Position numbers and translations under genes: made by a program | The notes under the pieces: model-generated | What the model saw: the letters and a program-made list of their open reading frames with translations, nothing else | Database searches by the model: none | Told to the model about the DNA's origin: nothing | Shown: piece by piece, positions 1 through 5,729 of the stretch | How the letters are laid out: the number at the start of each line of letters is the position of its first letter | How positions within the stretch are numbered: the stretch's first letter is position 1 | Assembly: GCA_017529175.1 (NCBI GenBank) | Contig: JAFXNX010000194.1 | Coordinates: 1 to 7,203 of the forward strand | From: Clostridia bacterium | Lineage (GTDB): Bacteria > Bacillota_A > Clostridia > Oscillospirales > CAG-272 | Direction: 5' to 3' | Length of the DNA stretch: 7,203 bases

Positions 1-105
1 GCTGTTCACAGCAGAAATTACAATAACTTCCCCATGCGTCCTCTTAATTGGCATTCACCTCGTTTCTACATCAACGCTTTCTTGTCTAACGGCGAATTAT
101 TCTGA
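1..105 (+). CDS. Possible C-terminal tail of an IS30/IS3-like transposase (5' end outside window)
   Basis: An open frame enters at the left edge and ends at the TGA at 103-105, giving 34 residues. The stretch YNNFPMRPLNWHSPRFYINA resembles the last part of DDE-type transposases of the IS30 and IS3 families, which typically end with an Asn-rich turn, a Pro-Arg or Arg-Pro pair, then Leu-x-[Trp/Tyr]-x-[Ser/Thr]-Pro and a short amphipathic helix. Its codons (AAT, TTA, CGT) look more AT-rich than those of the genes downstream, which fits foreign origin. The catalytic Asp-Asp-Glu region would lie outside the window, so the family cannot be confirmed. An open frame of this length could arise by chance, so the call is tentative. 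An intact or a decayed copy are equally possible. Confidence 0.35.
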   Translation, partial: AVHSRNYNNFPMRPLNWHSPRFYINAFLSNGELF

Positions 106-115
106 TTTCCTTTTT

Positions 116-141
116 TGTAACACATCATTGACAAACCTACA
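116..141 (+). mobile_element. Possible right end (terminal inverted repeat) of the insertion sequence at the left edge
   Basis: Read on the minus strand from 141, the sequence begins TGTAGGTTTGTCAATGATG, a TG...CA-type tip lying about 35 nt beyond the stop of the transposase-like frame. From memory, IS30-family ends begin TGTAG and contain a GTCAA core, so the resemblance is suggestive. The partner repeat would be outside the window, so neither the boundary nor a target-site duplication can be verified. Confidence 0.2.
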
Positions 142-156
142 CTAAATGATTAATTA
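128..156 (+). promoter_or_regulatory. Weak upstream promoter candidate with a consensus -35 box
   Basis: A perfect TTGACA lies at 128-133. The best hexamer at a 17-nt spacing, TAATTA (151-156), is a poor -10 match, so this is weaker than the candidate at 179-207. If an insertion sequence ends at 141, this is an outward-facing -35 box inside its tip, as known for several IS families. Confidence 0.25.
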
Positions 157-178
157 AATGGGCGGCGGCGGATATGTG

Positions 179-207
179 TTGACACCGCACACTCTTTATG
201 ATAAACT
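179..207 (+). promoter_or_regulatory. Promoter candidate for the DUF5107-TPR gene
   Basis: A perfect -35 box TTGACA (179-184) is followed by a 17-nt spacer and TAAACT (202-207), which matches 4 of 6 positions of the -10 consensus. It is preceded by TG at 199-200, the extended -10 position. Transcription would begin near 213-215, leaving a leader of about 50 nt before the ATG at 263. A start codon at 158 would lie upstream of this transcript, which supports the internal start. No operator-like dyad was found around it. Confidence 0.55.
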
Positions 208-249
208 GAACAGAGAAAAAGAACGCGCAAAATTCTGCGTTTATTATAC

Positions 250-255
250 GGGAGA
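250..255 (+). promoter_or_regulatory. Ribosome binding site fixing the DUF5107-TPR gene start
   Basis: GGGAGA lies 7 nt before the ATG at 263. The alternative upstream ATG at 158 is preceded only by AT-rich sequence with no Shine-Dalgarno match, and it opens with four glycine codons that look like non-coding GGC repeats. Confidence 0.75.
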
Positions 256-262
256 CACGACA

Positions 263-2263
263 ATGTCAACACTCAAAAAAACAGTATTGAATATACCGTG
301 CGCGGATATGAGAGGCGAGTCTTCTCTGCCCGCTCTCGGAGTTCTGTGTTACTGGCACAGAAGCGCCGACACCAACCTCCCCGAGGAGGACGGGCTTTTC
401 ATCGGTTACGGTCACGTGCCGAGCCCTTATCCGTACCGTATGCAGGATATGTATACAAGAGAACTGTATGACGCGGACGTAAACGCCGTCGTCCTCGAAA
501 ACGAACACCTGAGGGCGACGTTTCTTCCCGACTGGGGCGGAAAGCTCATGTCCCTTTTCGACAAGGACACCTCGCGCGAACTACTCTCCGTCAATCCGGT
601 CATCCGTCCGTGCAACCTTGCGATAAGGAACACATGGACCTCCGGCGGGGTCGAATGGAACTGCGGTATCTTCGGTCACAACGTCCACACCTGCGAGACC
701 CTTTTCACCGCCGAGGGGAAACTTGACGACGGCACTCCGGTCCTTCGTATGTACGAATATGAGAGGATACGCGGAGTCGTCAAACAGATGGACTTCTTCA
801 TTCCCGACGGCTCTCACTTTATGTACGCAAGAATGAGAATAATAAATCCGCTGCCCGAGGTCGTTCCGATGTACTGGTGGAGCAATATCGCAGTCCCCGA
901 AACGCCCGGATGCCGCGTCATAGTAAACGCCGACGCGTCGTACGTTCAGGAGAACAACATCTCCCTTGTGAATATTCCCGTTCACGACGGATTTGACGGA
1001 ACGAGGCCCTGCGAGATACCGAACGCGATGGACCACTTCTACAAGGTCCCGGAAATGGCGAGAAAATTTGAGGCGCAGCTCGGCGCGGACGGCTACGGCC
1101 TTATCGAAACGTCGACTCATCTGCTTCGCGGCAGAAAGCTCTTCGCGTGGGGTCAGGGCCCCGGCGGAGACAGATGGCAGGAATACCTGACAGTCGACGG
1201 CTCGGAAGAGAGATATACGGAAATACAGGCGGGACTTGCCTCCACTCAGTACGAATGCATCCCGATGCCTCCGAACACGACGTGGGAATGGCTCGAGGCG
1301 TACGGCGCGATGAGCGCAGACCCATCGGTCGTACACGGCGACGACTGGCAGGCGGCAAAAGCTGACGTCGCCGCCCGTCTTGACAAGCTTATAACGGAAG
1401 AGCGTCTCGAAGAGATGCTCGACGAGACGCGTCCGATGGCAAAGACTAAAGCCGACCGTCTTCTCTTCGAGGGCTCCGGATGGTGCGCGCTCGAAAACAT
1501 AAGACGTGAGCGCGCGGGACTTCGTTCCATAGCTCCGCATCTCGATTTCGGCTCTCCCAAAGCCGAGCAGGAGCAGTGGCTCTCCCTTATGAACGAGGGA
1601 ACTCTCGGCAAACACGATCCGGACGACGTACCGCCGTCGTGGATGCTCCAAAAGGAATACCTTGCAATGATGGAGAAGGCGATCACCGAAAAGGACGCCG
1701 AAAACTGGTACACGTATTTGCAGCTCGGCGCCGCGTACTGTACGTCATACGGCACGCTCCTCAAGGCGTACAATTATCTTGAAAAGTCGTTCTCCCTCAA
1801 AAAATCCGCGTGGGCGATGTACTGTCTTTCGATAGTCGCAAAGCAGTGCGGAAACTTAAAGCCCGCCGCGGAAAAGGCGATGGAGGCGTCCGAAATGGCG
1901 CCTTTCGACGAATCCCTTGCGAAAGAGGCGATGTCGATGCTCTGCGCCGCGGAGATGTATGAGGAAGTCATCTCGCTTTCCGAAAAACTCGACAAAGAAC
2001 TTCTCGGCATCGGCAGGATCCGTCTTTATATGATAATCGCCAACATGAAGCTCGGCAACCTCGACTTTGCCGAACGCGTTTTGTCTGAAAACGGCGGGCT
2101 GGTAGTCGCCGACATCCGCGAGGGCGAGAACATCATCACGAACATCTATCTCGACCTTCAAGAAGCGAAAGCGAAACGCGACGGACGTCCTTTCGACAGA
2201 AACGAATGCGACGTCCCCGCGATCTTCGACTACAGAACTTCACAAAGAAAAAAGAAAAAATGA
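263..2263 (+). CDS. DUF5107 domain protein with C-terminal TPR-like repeats
   Basis: This 666-residue protein has no signal peptide or membrane segment and is presumably cytosolic. Residues of roughly 1-350 match the DUF5107 family, which has a galactose-mutarotase/aldose-1-epimerase-like beta-sandwich and is thought to bind carbohydrate. Landmarks are LPDWGGKLMSLFDK (88-101), SGGVEWNCGIFGHN (127-140), MYWWSNIAV (203-211), FAWGQGPGGDRWQEYL (294-309) and YTEIQAG (318-324) with a WEWLEAYG (341-348) close. Residues of about 480-635 are alpha-helical with TPR-like repeats (for example WYTYLQLGAAYCTSYG and WAMYCLSIVAKQCGNL), and the C-terminus ends in a Lys-rich tail. The start at 263 is chosen from the ribosome binding site and from the family-like N-terminus MSTLKKTVLNIPCADM. 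The gene is monocistronic here and converges on the arginine operon. Proteins of this architecture often lie near sugar-utilisation genes, but none are in the window. Catalytic activity and substrate are unknown. Confidence 0.85.
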   Translation: MSTLKKTVLNIPCADMRGESSLPALGVLCYWHRSADTNLPEEDGLFIGYGHVPSPYPYRMQDMYTRELYDADVNAVVLENEHLRATFLPDWGGKLMSLFDKDTSRELLSVNPVIRPCNLAIRNTWTSGGVEWNCGIFGHNVHTCETLFTAEGKLDDGTPVLRMYEYERIRGVVKQMDFFIPDGSHFMYARMRIINPLPEVVPMYWWSNIAVPETPGCRVIVNADASYVQENNISLVNIPVHDGFDGTRPCEIPNAMDHFYKVPEMARKFEAQLGADGYGLIETSTHLLRGRKLFAWGQGPGGDRWQEYLTVDGSEERYTEIQAGLASTQYECIPMPPNTTWEWLEAYGAMSADPSVVHGDDWQAAKADVAARLDKLITEERLEEMLDETRPMAKTKADRLLFEGSGWCALENIRRERAGLRSIAPHLDFGSPKAEQEQWLSLMNEGTLGKHDPDDVPPSWMLQKEYLAMMEKAITEKDAENWYTYLQLGAAYCTSYGTLLKAYNYLEKSFSLKKSAWAMYCLSIVAKQCGNLKPAAEKAMEASEMAPFDESLAKEAMSMLCAAEMYEEVISLSEKLDKELLGIGRIRLYMIIANMKLGNLDFAERVLSENGGLVVADIREGENIITNIYLDLQEAKAKRDGRPFDRNECDVPAIFDYRTSQRKKKK

Positions 2264-2270
2264 TAATTAC

Positions 2271-2306
2271 AAGAGGGAACTTTTCTTTCTCGAAAAGTTC
2301 CCTCTT
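2271..2306. terminator. Strong hairpin just after the DUF5107-TPR gene
   Basis: The two arms, AAGAGGGAACTTTTC (2271-2285) and GAAAAGTTCCCTCTT (2292-2306), pair perfectly over 15 bp with a 6-nt loop. The hairpin starts 7 nt after the stop codon. It is not followed by a U-tract on the plus strand. On the minus strand a T-rich run begins about 10 nt beyond it, inside the complement of the Lys-rich gene end. It may therefore act as a bidirectional terminator or mRNA 3'-end stabiliser between convergent genes. Confidence 0.6.
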
Positions 2307-2331
2307 GGCTCCTTCAAAAGCTTTTGCATTG

Positions 2332-2353
2332 ATCCGCGGACAAGTCCGCGGAT
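2332..2353. repeat. Perfect GC-rich inverted repeat
   Basis: ATCCGCGGAC (2332-2341) and GTCCGCGGAT (2344-2353) are perfect reverse complements separated by AA. It sits mid-way between the two flanking hairpins. A separate 12-nt palindrome CAAAAGCTTTTG lies just before it at 2315-2326. Neither has a U-tract. Confidence 0.7.
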
Positions 2354-2410
2354 ATGTTTGCTGTAACGTCATATTAAATTTGTACCCGCCGCATGGTTTT
2401 CTGAAAGGGT

Positions 2411-2444
2411 CGAGGGGAAACTCTTTGCAAAGAGTTTCCCCTCG
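2411..2444. terminator. Perfect 34-nt palindrome just after argD
   Basis: CGAGGGGAAACTCTTTG (2411-2427) is followed directly by its exact reverse complement (2428-2444), giving up to 17 bp of stem with TTGCAA at the centre. It begins 5 nt beyond the argD stop on the minus strand, where an operon terminator is expected. It lacks a clear U-tract on either strand. Its sequence resembles the hairpin at 2271-2306 (GAGGG-AACT against GAGGGGAAACT), so the two are probably related arms of one element. Confidence 0.6.
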
Positions 2445-2449
2445 TCTAT

Positions 2450-3610
2450 TCATTCCGCGGCTTTTATTATTATATCTATCGCCTGTTTCAAGAGATCGAA
2501 GGGGATGTTGAGCGCGGGGAGAAGACGGACTTTGTCCTTCGCCTTGAGGACGAGGACTCCGTTTTCCTGACACTTCGCGACGACCTCCGATGCGTCTTTT
2601 GAAGTCTTGATACCGATCATAAGACCCATTCCGGTCACGCCCTCGATACCGGGCTTACCCGAAAGCGTGTCGAATATGTATTGTGACTTTTCACGCACTT
2701 CCCCAAGAAGCGCGTCGTCGATCCTTGACAGCACCGACAGCGCCGCGGCGGAACATACCGGGTTTGCGCCGAAGGTAGAGCCGTGAAGTCCGGGCGTCAG
2801 CGTGTCCTTTACGCGTTCTCCGAGAAGCGTCGCGCCGAGCGGAAGTCCGCCGGCAAGTCCTTTCGCGGTCGATACTATATCGGGCGTCACGCCGAAATTC
2901 ATATACGCGTATAGCGCGCCGCTTCTGCCGTTGCCCGTCTGAACCTCGTCGAAGATCACGAGGAAGTCATGCTCGCTTGCAAGAGCGCAGACTGCTTCGA
3001 CAAAATCTTTCTCGAGCGGCACAACGCCACCCTCGCCCTGGATCGCCTCCATCATAACGGCGGCGACTTTGTTATTTGCTATCGCCTGCTTCACGCTTTC
3101 GATATCGTTCGCCTTCGCCGTGACGAATCCGTCGGTAAGAGGAGTGAAATCCTTGTGAAATACGTCCTGCCCCGTCGCCGCGAGAGTCGTTATCGTCCTG
3201 CCGTGGAAGCTGTTTTCGAGAGTTATTATCGTGAAATATTCCGCGCCTTTGTTGTCGGCGGCCCATTTTCTTGCGACTTTGATCGCGCATTCGTTCGCTT
3301 CCGCCCCCGAGTTCGAGAAAAAGACTTTCTTCATTCCGGTCCGAAGAGAGAGCGCCTCGGCAAGATCGGCTCCCGGCTTCGTGTAATAAAGGTTCGATGC
3401 GTGCTGTATCTTCATCGCCTGGCGGGTCACCGCCTCTACCCATTCGGAATCTGCGACGCCGAACGTGTTGACCGCGATACCGCTTCCGAGGTCTATATAC
3501 TCGCGCCCCTCTTCATCGTAGATTAGGGAGCCCGCGCCGCGGACTGCTTCGACGTCGAACCTGCCGTAAGTGTTCGCAACGTATTCTTTTGTTTTTGCCT
3601 TCGTATCCAT
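2450..3610 (-). CDS. argD: Acetylornithine aminotransferase
   Basis: A class III PLP-dependent aminotransferase of 386 residues that converts N-acetylglutamate 5-semialdehyde plus glutamate to N-acetylornithine and 2-oxoglutarate in the cytosol. It shows the phosphate-binding SGAEAN (101-106), the FHGRT loop (135-139), QGEGG (191-195), the cofactor-ring aspartate in FDEVQTG (220-226), the PLP lysine in STAKG (Lys250) and GSTFGANP (277-284). Length is close to the bacterial ArgD norm. The usual N-terminal N-x-x-GHxHP motif is replaced by NTFGVADSEW (48-57), which may be a lineage feature. It is the last gene of the operon, 1 nt after the argB stop. Its ribosome binding site GGAGA lies inside the end of argB, so translation is probably coupled. 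Related ornithine or 4-aminobutyrate aminotransferases share these motifs, but the operon context settles the role. Confidence 0.95.
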   Translation of the reverse strand: MDTKAKTKEYVANTYGRFDVEAVRGAGSLIYDEEGREYIDLGSGIAVNTFGVADSEWVEAVTRQAMKIQHASNLYYTKPGADLAEALSLRTGMKKVFFSNSGAEANECAIKVARKWAADNKGAEYFTIITLENSFHGRTITTLAATGQDVFHKDFTPLTDGFVTAKANDIESVKQAIANNKVAAVMMEAIQGEGGVVPLEKDFVEAVCALASEHDFLVIFDEVQTGNGRSGALYAYMNFGVTPDIVSTAKGLAGGLPLGATLLGERVKDTLTPGLHGSTFGANPVCSAAALSVLSRIDDALLGEVREKSQYIFDTLSGKPGIEGVTGMGLMIGIKTSKDASEVVAKCQENGVLVLKAKDKVRLLPALNIPFDLLKQAIDIIIKAAE

Positions 3611-3611
3611 A

Positions 3612-4475
3612 TCAGTCTCCGGTTATCAGAGTTCCGGCGCCTTCGTCGGTGAGCAGCTCCATAAGTATCGAATGAGGTATACGTCCGTCCATGATGACAG
3701 CGTTTTTGACGCCCTCGTTTATCGCCTTTACACAGCACTCTACCTTTGGTATCATGCCTCCCGAGATCACGCCCTCCTCTTTGAGGTGAGCCGCGTCTTG
3801 CACGGTCATCTCGGGTATCAGAGACGAGGGATCGTCCTTGTCGCGAAGCACTCCCGCGATGTCTGTCATAAGGATCATCCTCTTCGCCCCGAGAGCTCCC
3901 GCGATATAAGCCGCCGCGGTGTCGCCGTTGACGTTGAAAGTATTGCCCTCTTTGTCGCACGCGACGGTAGAGACTACGGGGATATATCCTTTTTCGAGAA
4001 GGTCGGTCACGACTTCGATATGTATCTTCGTTATCTTTCCGACGTAGCCGAGCGCCTCGTCCTTGAACGTCGCCTGGATAAGTCTTCCGTCGATGCCGGA
4101 AACGCCGATCGCGCGTCCGCCCTTCGCTTCGAGAAGAGTGACGAGACTCTTGTTGACCTTTCCCGCGAGCACCATCTGAACGATGTCGACCGTCTCCTTG
4201 TCTGTCACGCGAAGTCCGTCGACGAACTCGGACTTTTTGCCGAGCCGCTCCATCATATCGGTGATCTCGGGACCTCCTCCGTGAACGAGAACGACTTTTA
4301 CGCCGATGAGCCAGAGAAGAACTATGTCCTCCATGACCTGCTCGCGCATCTCATCGCTCTGCATGGCGTTGCCGCCGTATTTGACGACTACCGTCTTACC
4401 GACGTATTTTTTTATGTTCGGAAGCGCCTGAGTCAGCACCTCTGCGCGTTCCGCGTTGGAAAGTTCGCCTATCAT
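3612..4475 (-). CDS. argB: Acetylglutamate kinase
   Basis: A 287-residue amino-acid kinase that phosphorylates N-acetylglutamate with ATP, the second step of the pathway. Visible motifs are VVKYGGNAM (30-38, with Lys32), the glycine-rich HGGGPE (65-70), GLRVTD (87-92), SGIDGRL (126-132), NVNGDTAAAY (181-190), MTDIAGVL (203-210) and GGMIPKV (239-245, with Lys244). About 25 residues precede the kinase core and read as a helix (AEVLTQALPNIKKYVGKT). This extension is typical of hexameric, arginine-inhibited kinases, so feedback inhibition by arginine is likely. The ribosome binding site AGAGGG (4480-4485) is 4 nt from the ATG. It follows argJ by 24 nt and precedes argD by 1 nt. Confidence 0.96.
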   Translation of the reverse strand: MIGELSNAERAEVLTQALPNIKKYVGKTVVVKYGGNAMQSDEMREQVMEDIVLLWLIGVKVVLVHGGGPEITDMMERLGKKSEFVDGLRVTDKETVDIVQMVLAGKVNKSLVTLLEAKGGRAIGVSGIDGRLIQATFKDEALGYVGKITKIHIEVVTDLLEKGYIPVVSTVACDKEGNTFNVNGDTAAAYIAGALGAKRMILMTDIAGVLRDKDDPSSLIPEMTVQDAAHLKEEGVISGGMIPKVECCVKAINEGVKNAVIMDGRIPHSILMELLTDEGAGTLITGD

Positions 4476-4483
4476 TTTACCCT

Positions 4484-4504
4484 CTTAAAACTCTGTATTT
4501 TAAG
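4484..4504 (-). promoter_or_regulatory. Short inverted repeat over the argJ stop and argB ribosome binding site
   Basis: On the minus strand CTTAAAA and TTTTAAG form perfect 7-nt arms around a 7-nt loop. The left arm includes the argJ stop codon and the right arm overlaps the first two bases of the argB AGAGGG site. A ribosome finishing argJ would open it, which would couple argB translation to argJ. The stem is AT-rich and weak, so this may be incidental. Confidence 0.3.
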
Positions 4505-5714
4505 TTCTGTAATCTCCGTTGATCCTTACGTAGTCGTAAGTAAGATCGCATCCCCACGCCGTCGCGCACTCGCTGCCGGAGTTGAGACCGACCGCTATCG
4601 TGATCTCATTTTCAAGAAGGATCTCTTTTGCGCGCTTCTCAGAGAAATCGACGCCCGTGCCGTTATGACACACCTCGATCTCTCCCACGGGAGAAACGAA
4701 CGATACGTCGATCTTTTCTACGTCGACAGACGCTCCGCTGTAACCGATGGCGCAAAGCACGCGCCCCCAGTTGGCGTCGGCGCCGAACATCGCGGCTTTC
4801 GTGAGTGACGAGCATATAACGCTCTTCGCGACCGTCTTCGCAACGTCCTTCGACGCGGCTCCCGTAACGCGGCACTCGAGACGCTTCGTCGCGCCCTCTC
4901 CGTCGCCCGCGATCTTCTGACAAAGGTAAACGTTTACGGTATTGAGCGCCGCCATAAACGCCTCAAAGTCTTTGCCCTCCGACGTGATCTCGGCGTTGTG
5001 CGCCATACCGTTTGCAAGGACGCAGACCATGTCGTTCGTCGATGTGTCGCCGTCGATGCTTATCATATTGAACGTGTTTTCAATGTCGGTAGAAAGCGCC
5101 TTCTGCAGCATTTCGTGAGAGATCGCGACGTCCGTCGTAATAAAGACGAGCATCGTCGCCATGTTCGGATGGATCATACCCGAGCCCTTCGCGATACCGC
5201 CGATCGTGCAGACCTTGCCGCCGACCTCAAACTCTATCGCGACCTCTTTTTTCGCGGTGTCAGTCGTCATGATCCCTTCCGCCGCCGCGTCGCTTCCGTC
5301 CTTTGACAAAGACGAGACGAGCGCGTCTATCGAGTTTGCAACGGGGGTTATATCAAGCACCTGTCCGATGACGCCGGTCGAGGCGACAACGACGTCCGAC
5401 GCGGCAATGCCCGTCGCGCCTTCAACGAGCGCGCACATTCCCTTTGCGATCTCAATGCCGTTCGCGTTGCAGGTGTTGGCGTTTCCGCTGTTGCATATCA
5501 CCGCCTGCGCCGTGCCGTTTGAAATGTTCTCTTTCGTGACCTTGAGCGGCGCGCCTTTGACGAGGTTCGTCGTGTATACCGCCGCCGCGGTCGCAGGCGT
5601 CTCGCTTACGATAAGCGACAGATCTCTTTTGTCTTTATTCTTCCTTATCCCGCAGTGTATTCCCGCCGCGGTAAAACCCTTTGCGGCGCAAATGCCGCCT
5701 GATACGATCTTCAT
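4500..5714 (-). CDS. argJ: Bifunctional glutamate N-acetyltransferase / ornithine acetyltransferase
   Basis: This protein (404 residues from the chosen start) transfers acetyl from N-acetylornithine to glutamate, releasing ornithine and making the pathway cyclic. Many homologues also use acetyl-CoA and so cover the first step. ArgJ proteins cleave themselves in an N-terminal-nucleophile manner. The cleavage motif KGSGMIHPNMATML is present, with the nucleophilic Thr at residue 187 of the chosen start, yielding alpha and beta chains. Other family stretches are CNSGNANTCNG-like CNSGNANTCNANG, STGVIGQ, MTTDT, SIDGDTSTND and FGADANWGR near the C-terminal third. Two in-frame ATGs exist. The first (5720) abuts the GGAGG with no spacer, whereas the second (5714) has a 6-nt spacer, so it is preferred. 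Whether it is mono- or bifunctional cannot be read from sequence. No argA is in the window. Confidence 0.96.
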   Translation of the reverse strand: MKIVSGGICAAKGFTAAGIHCGIRKNKDKRDLSLIVSETPATAAAVYTTNLVKGAPLKVTKENISNGTAQAVICNSGNANTCNANGIEIAKGMCALVEGATGIAASDVVVASTGVIGQVLDITPVANSIDALVSSLSKDGSDAAAEGIMTTDTAKKEVAIEFEVGGKVCTIGGIAKGSGMIHPNMATMLVFITTDVAISHEMLQKALSTDIENTFNMISIDGDTSTNDMVCVLANGMAHNAEITSEGKDFEAFMAALNTVNVYLCQKIAGDGEGATKRLECRVTGAASKDVAKTVAKSVICSSLTKAAMFGADANWGRVLCAIGYSGASVDVEKIDVSFVSPVGEIEVCHNGTGVDFSEKRAKEILLENEITIAVGLNSGSECATAWGCDLTYDYVRINGDYRT

Positions 5715-5720
5715 AATCAT

Positions 5721-5725
5721 CCTCC
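5721..5725 (-). promoter_or_regulatory. Ribosome binding site deciding the argJ start
   Basis: GGAGG on the minus strand directly touches the first ATG (5718-5720) and stands 6 nt before the second ATG (5712-5714). Only the second has a workable spacing. Confidence 0.7.
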
Positions 5726-5729
5726 GGGA

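Larger units (their letters stand above)
2271..2444. repeat. Composite palindromic intergenic element (candidate MITE or REP-like repeat)
   Basis: The whole convergent gap is built from nested inverted repeats: a hairpin at each edge, a 12-nt palindrome at 2315-2326 and a 22-nt dyad at 2332-2353. The outer arms resemble each other in inverted orientation. After the left hairpin comes TTGGCTCCTTCAAAAGC. Inward from the right hairpin, on the minus strand, comes ACCCTTTCAGAAAACC. Such symmetry suggests a small non-autonomous repeat of about 174 bp. No coding frame of note lies in it. Confidence 0.45.

Noticed and set aside
1..54. Minus-strand frame from an ATG at 54 to the left edge, a possible divergent gene start
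   Set aside because: Only 18 codons are visible, the GAGGTG lies 1 nt from the ATG (too close), and the opposite-strand transposase-like frame is a better explanation.
106..262. ArgR-type operator, riboswitch or small RNA in the left leader
   Set aside because: No paired 18-bp ARG-box-like dyad or extended conserved structure was seen. Only promoter elements and a TTAATTAA palindrome (150-157) are evident.
581..1651. 356-codon open frame on the minus strand within the DUF5107 gene
   Set aside because: Antisense to a well-supported gene, with Arg/Val-rich low-information sequence and no recognisable domain.
2206..2511. 101-codon plus-strand frame across the convergent gap
   Set aside because: It starts inside the DUF5107 gene, runs through all the palindromes and ends inside argD. 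No ribosome binding site or family similarity supports it.
3570..4808. 412-codon open frame on the plus strand, antisense to argB and the end of argJ
   Set aside because: It is the mirror of two certain genes, is Arg/His/Val-rich and unlike any family, and arises from the codon bias of the opposite strand.
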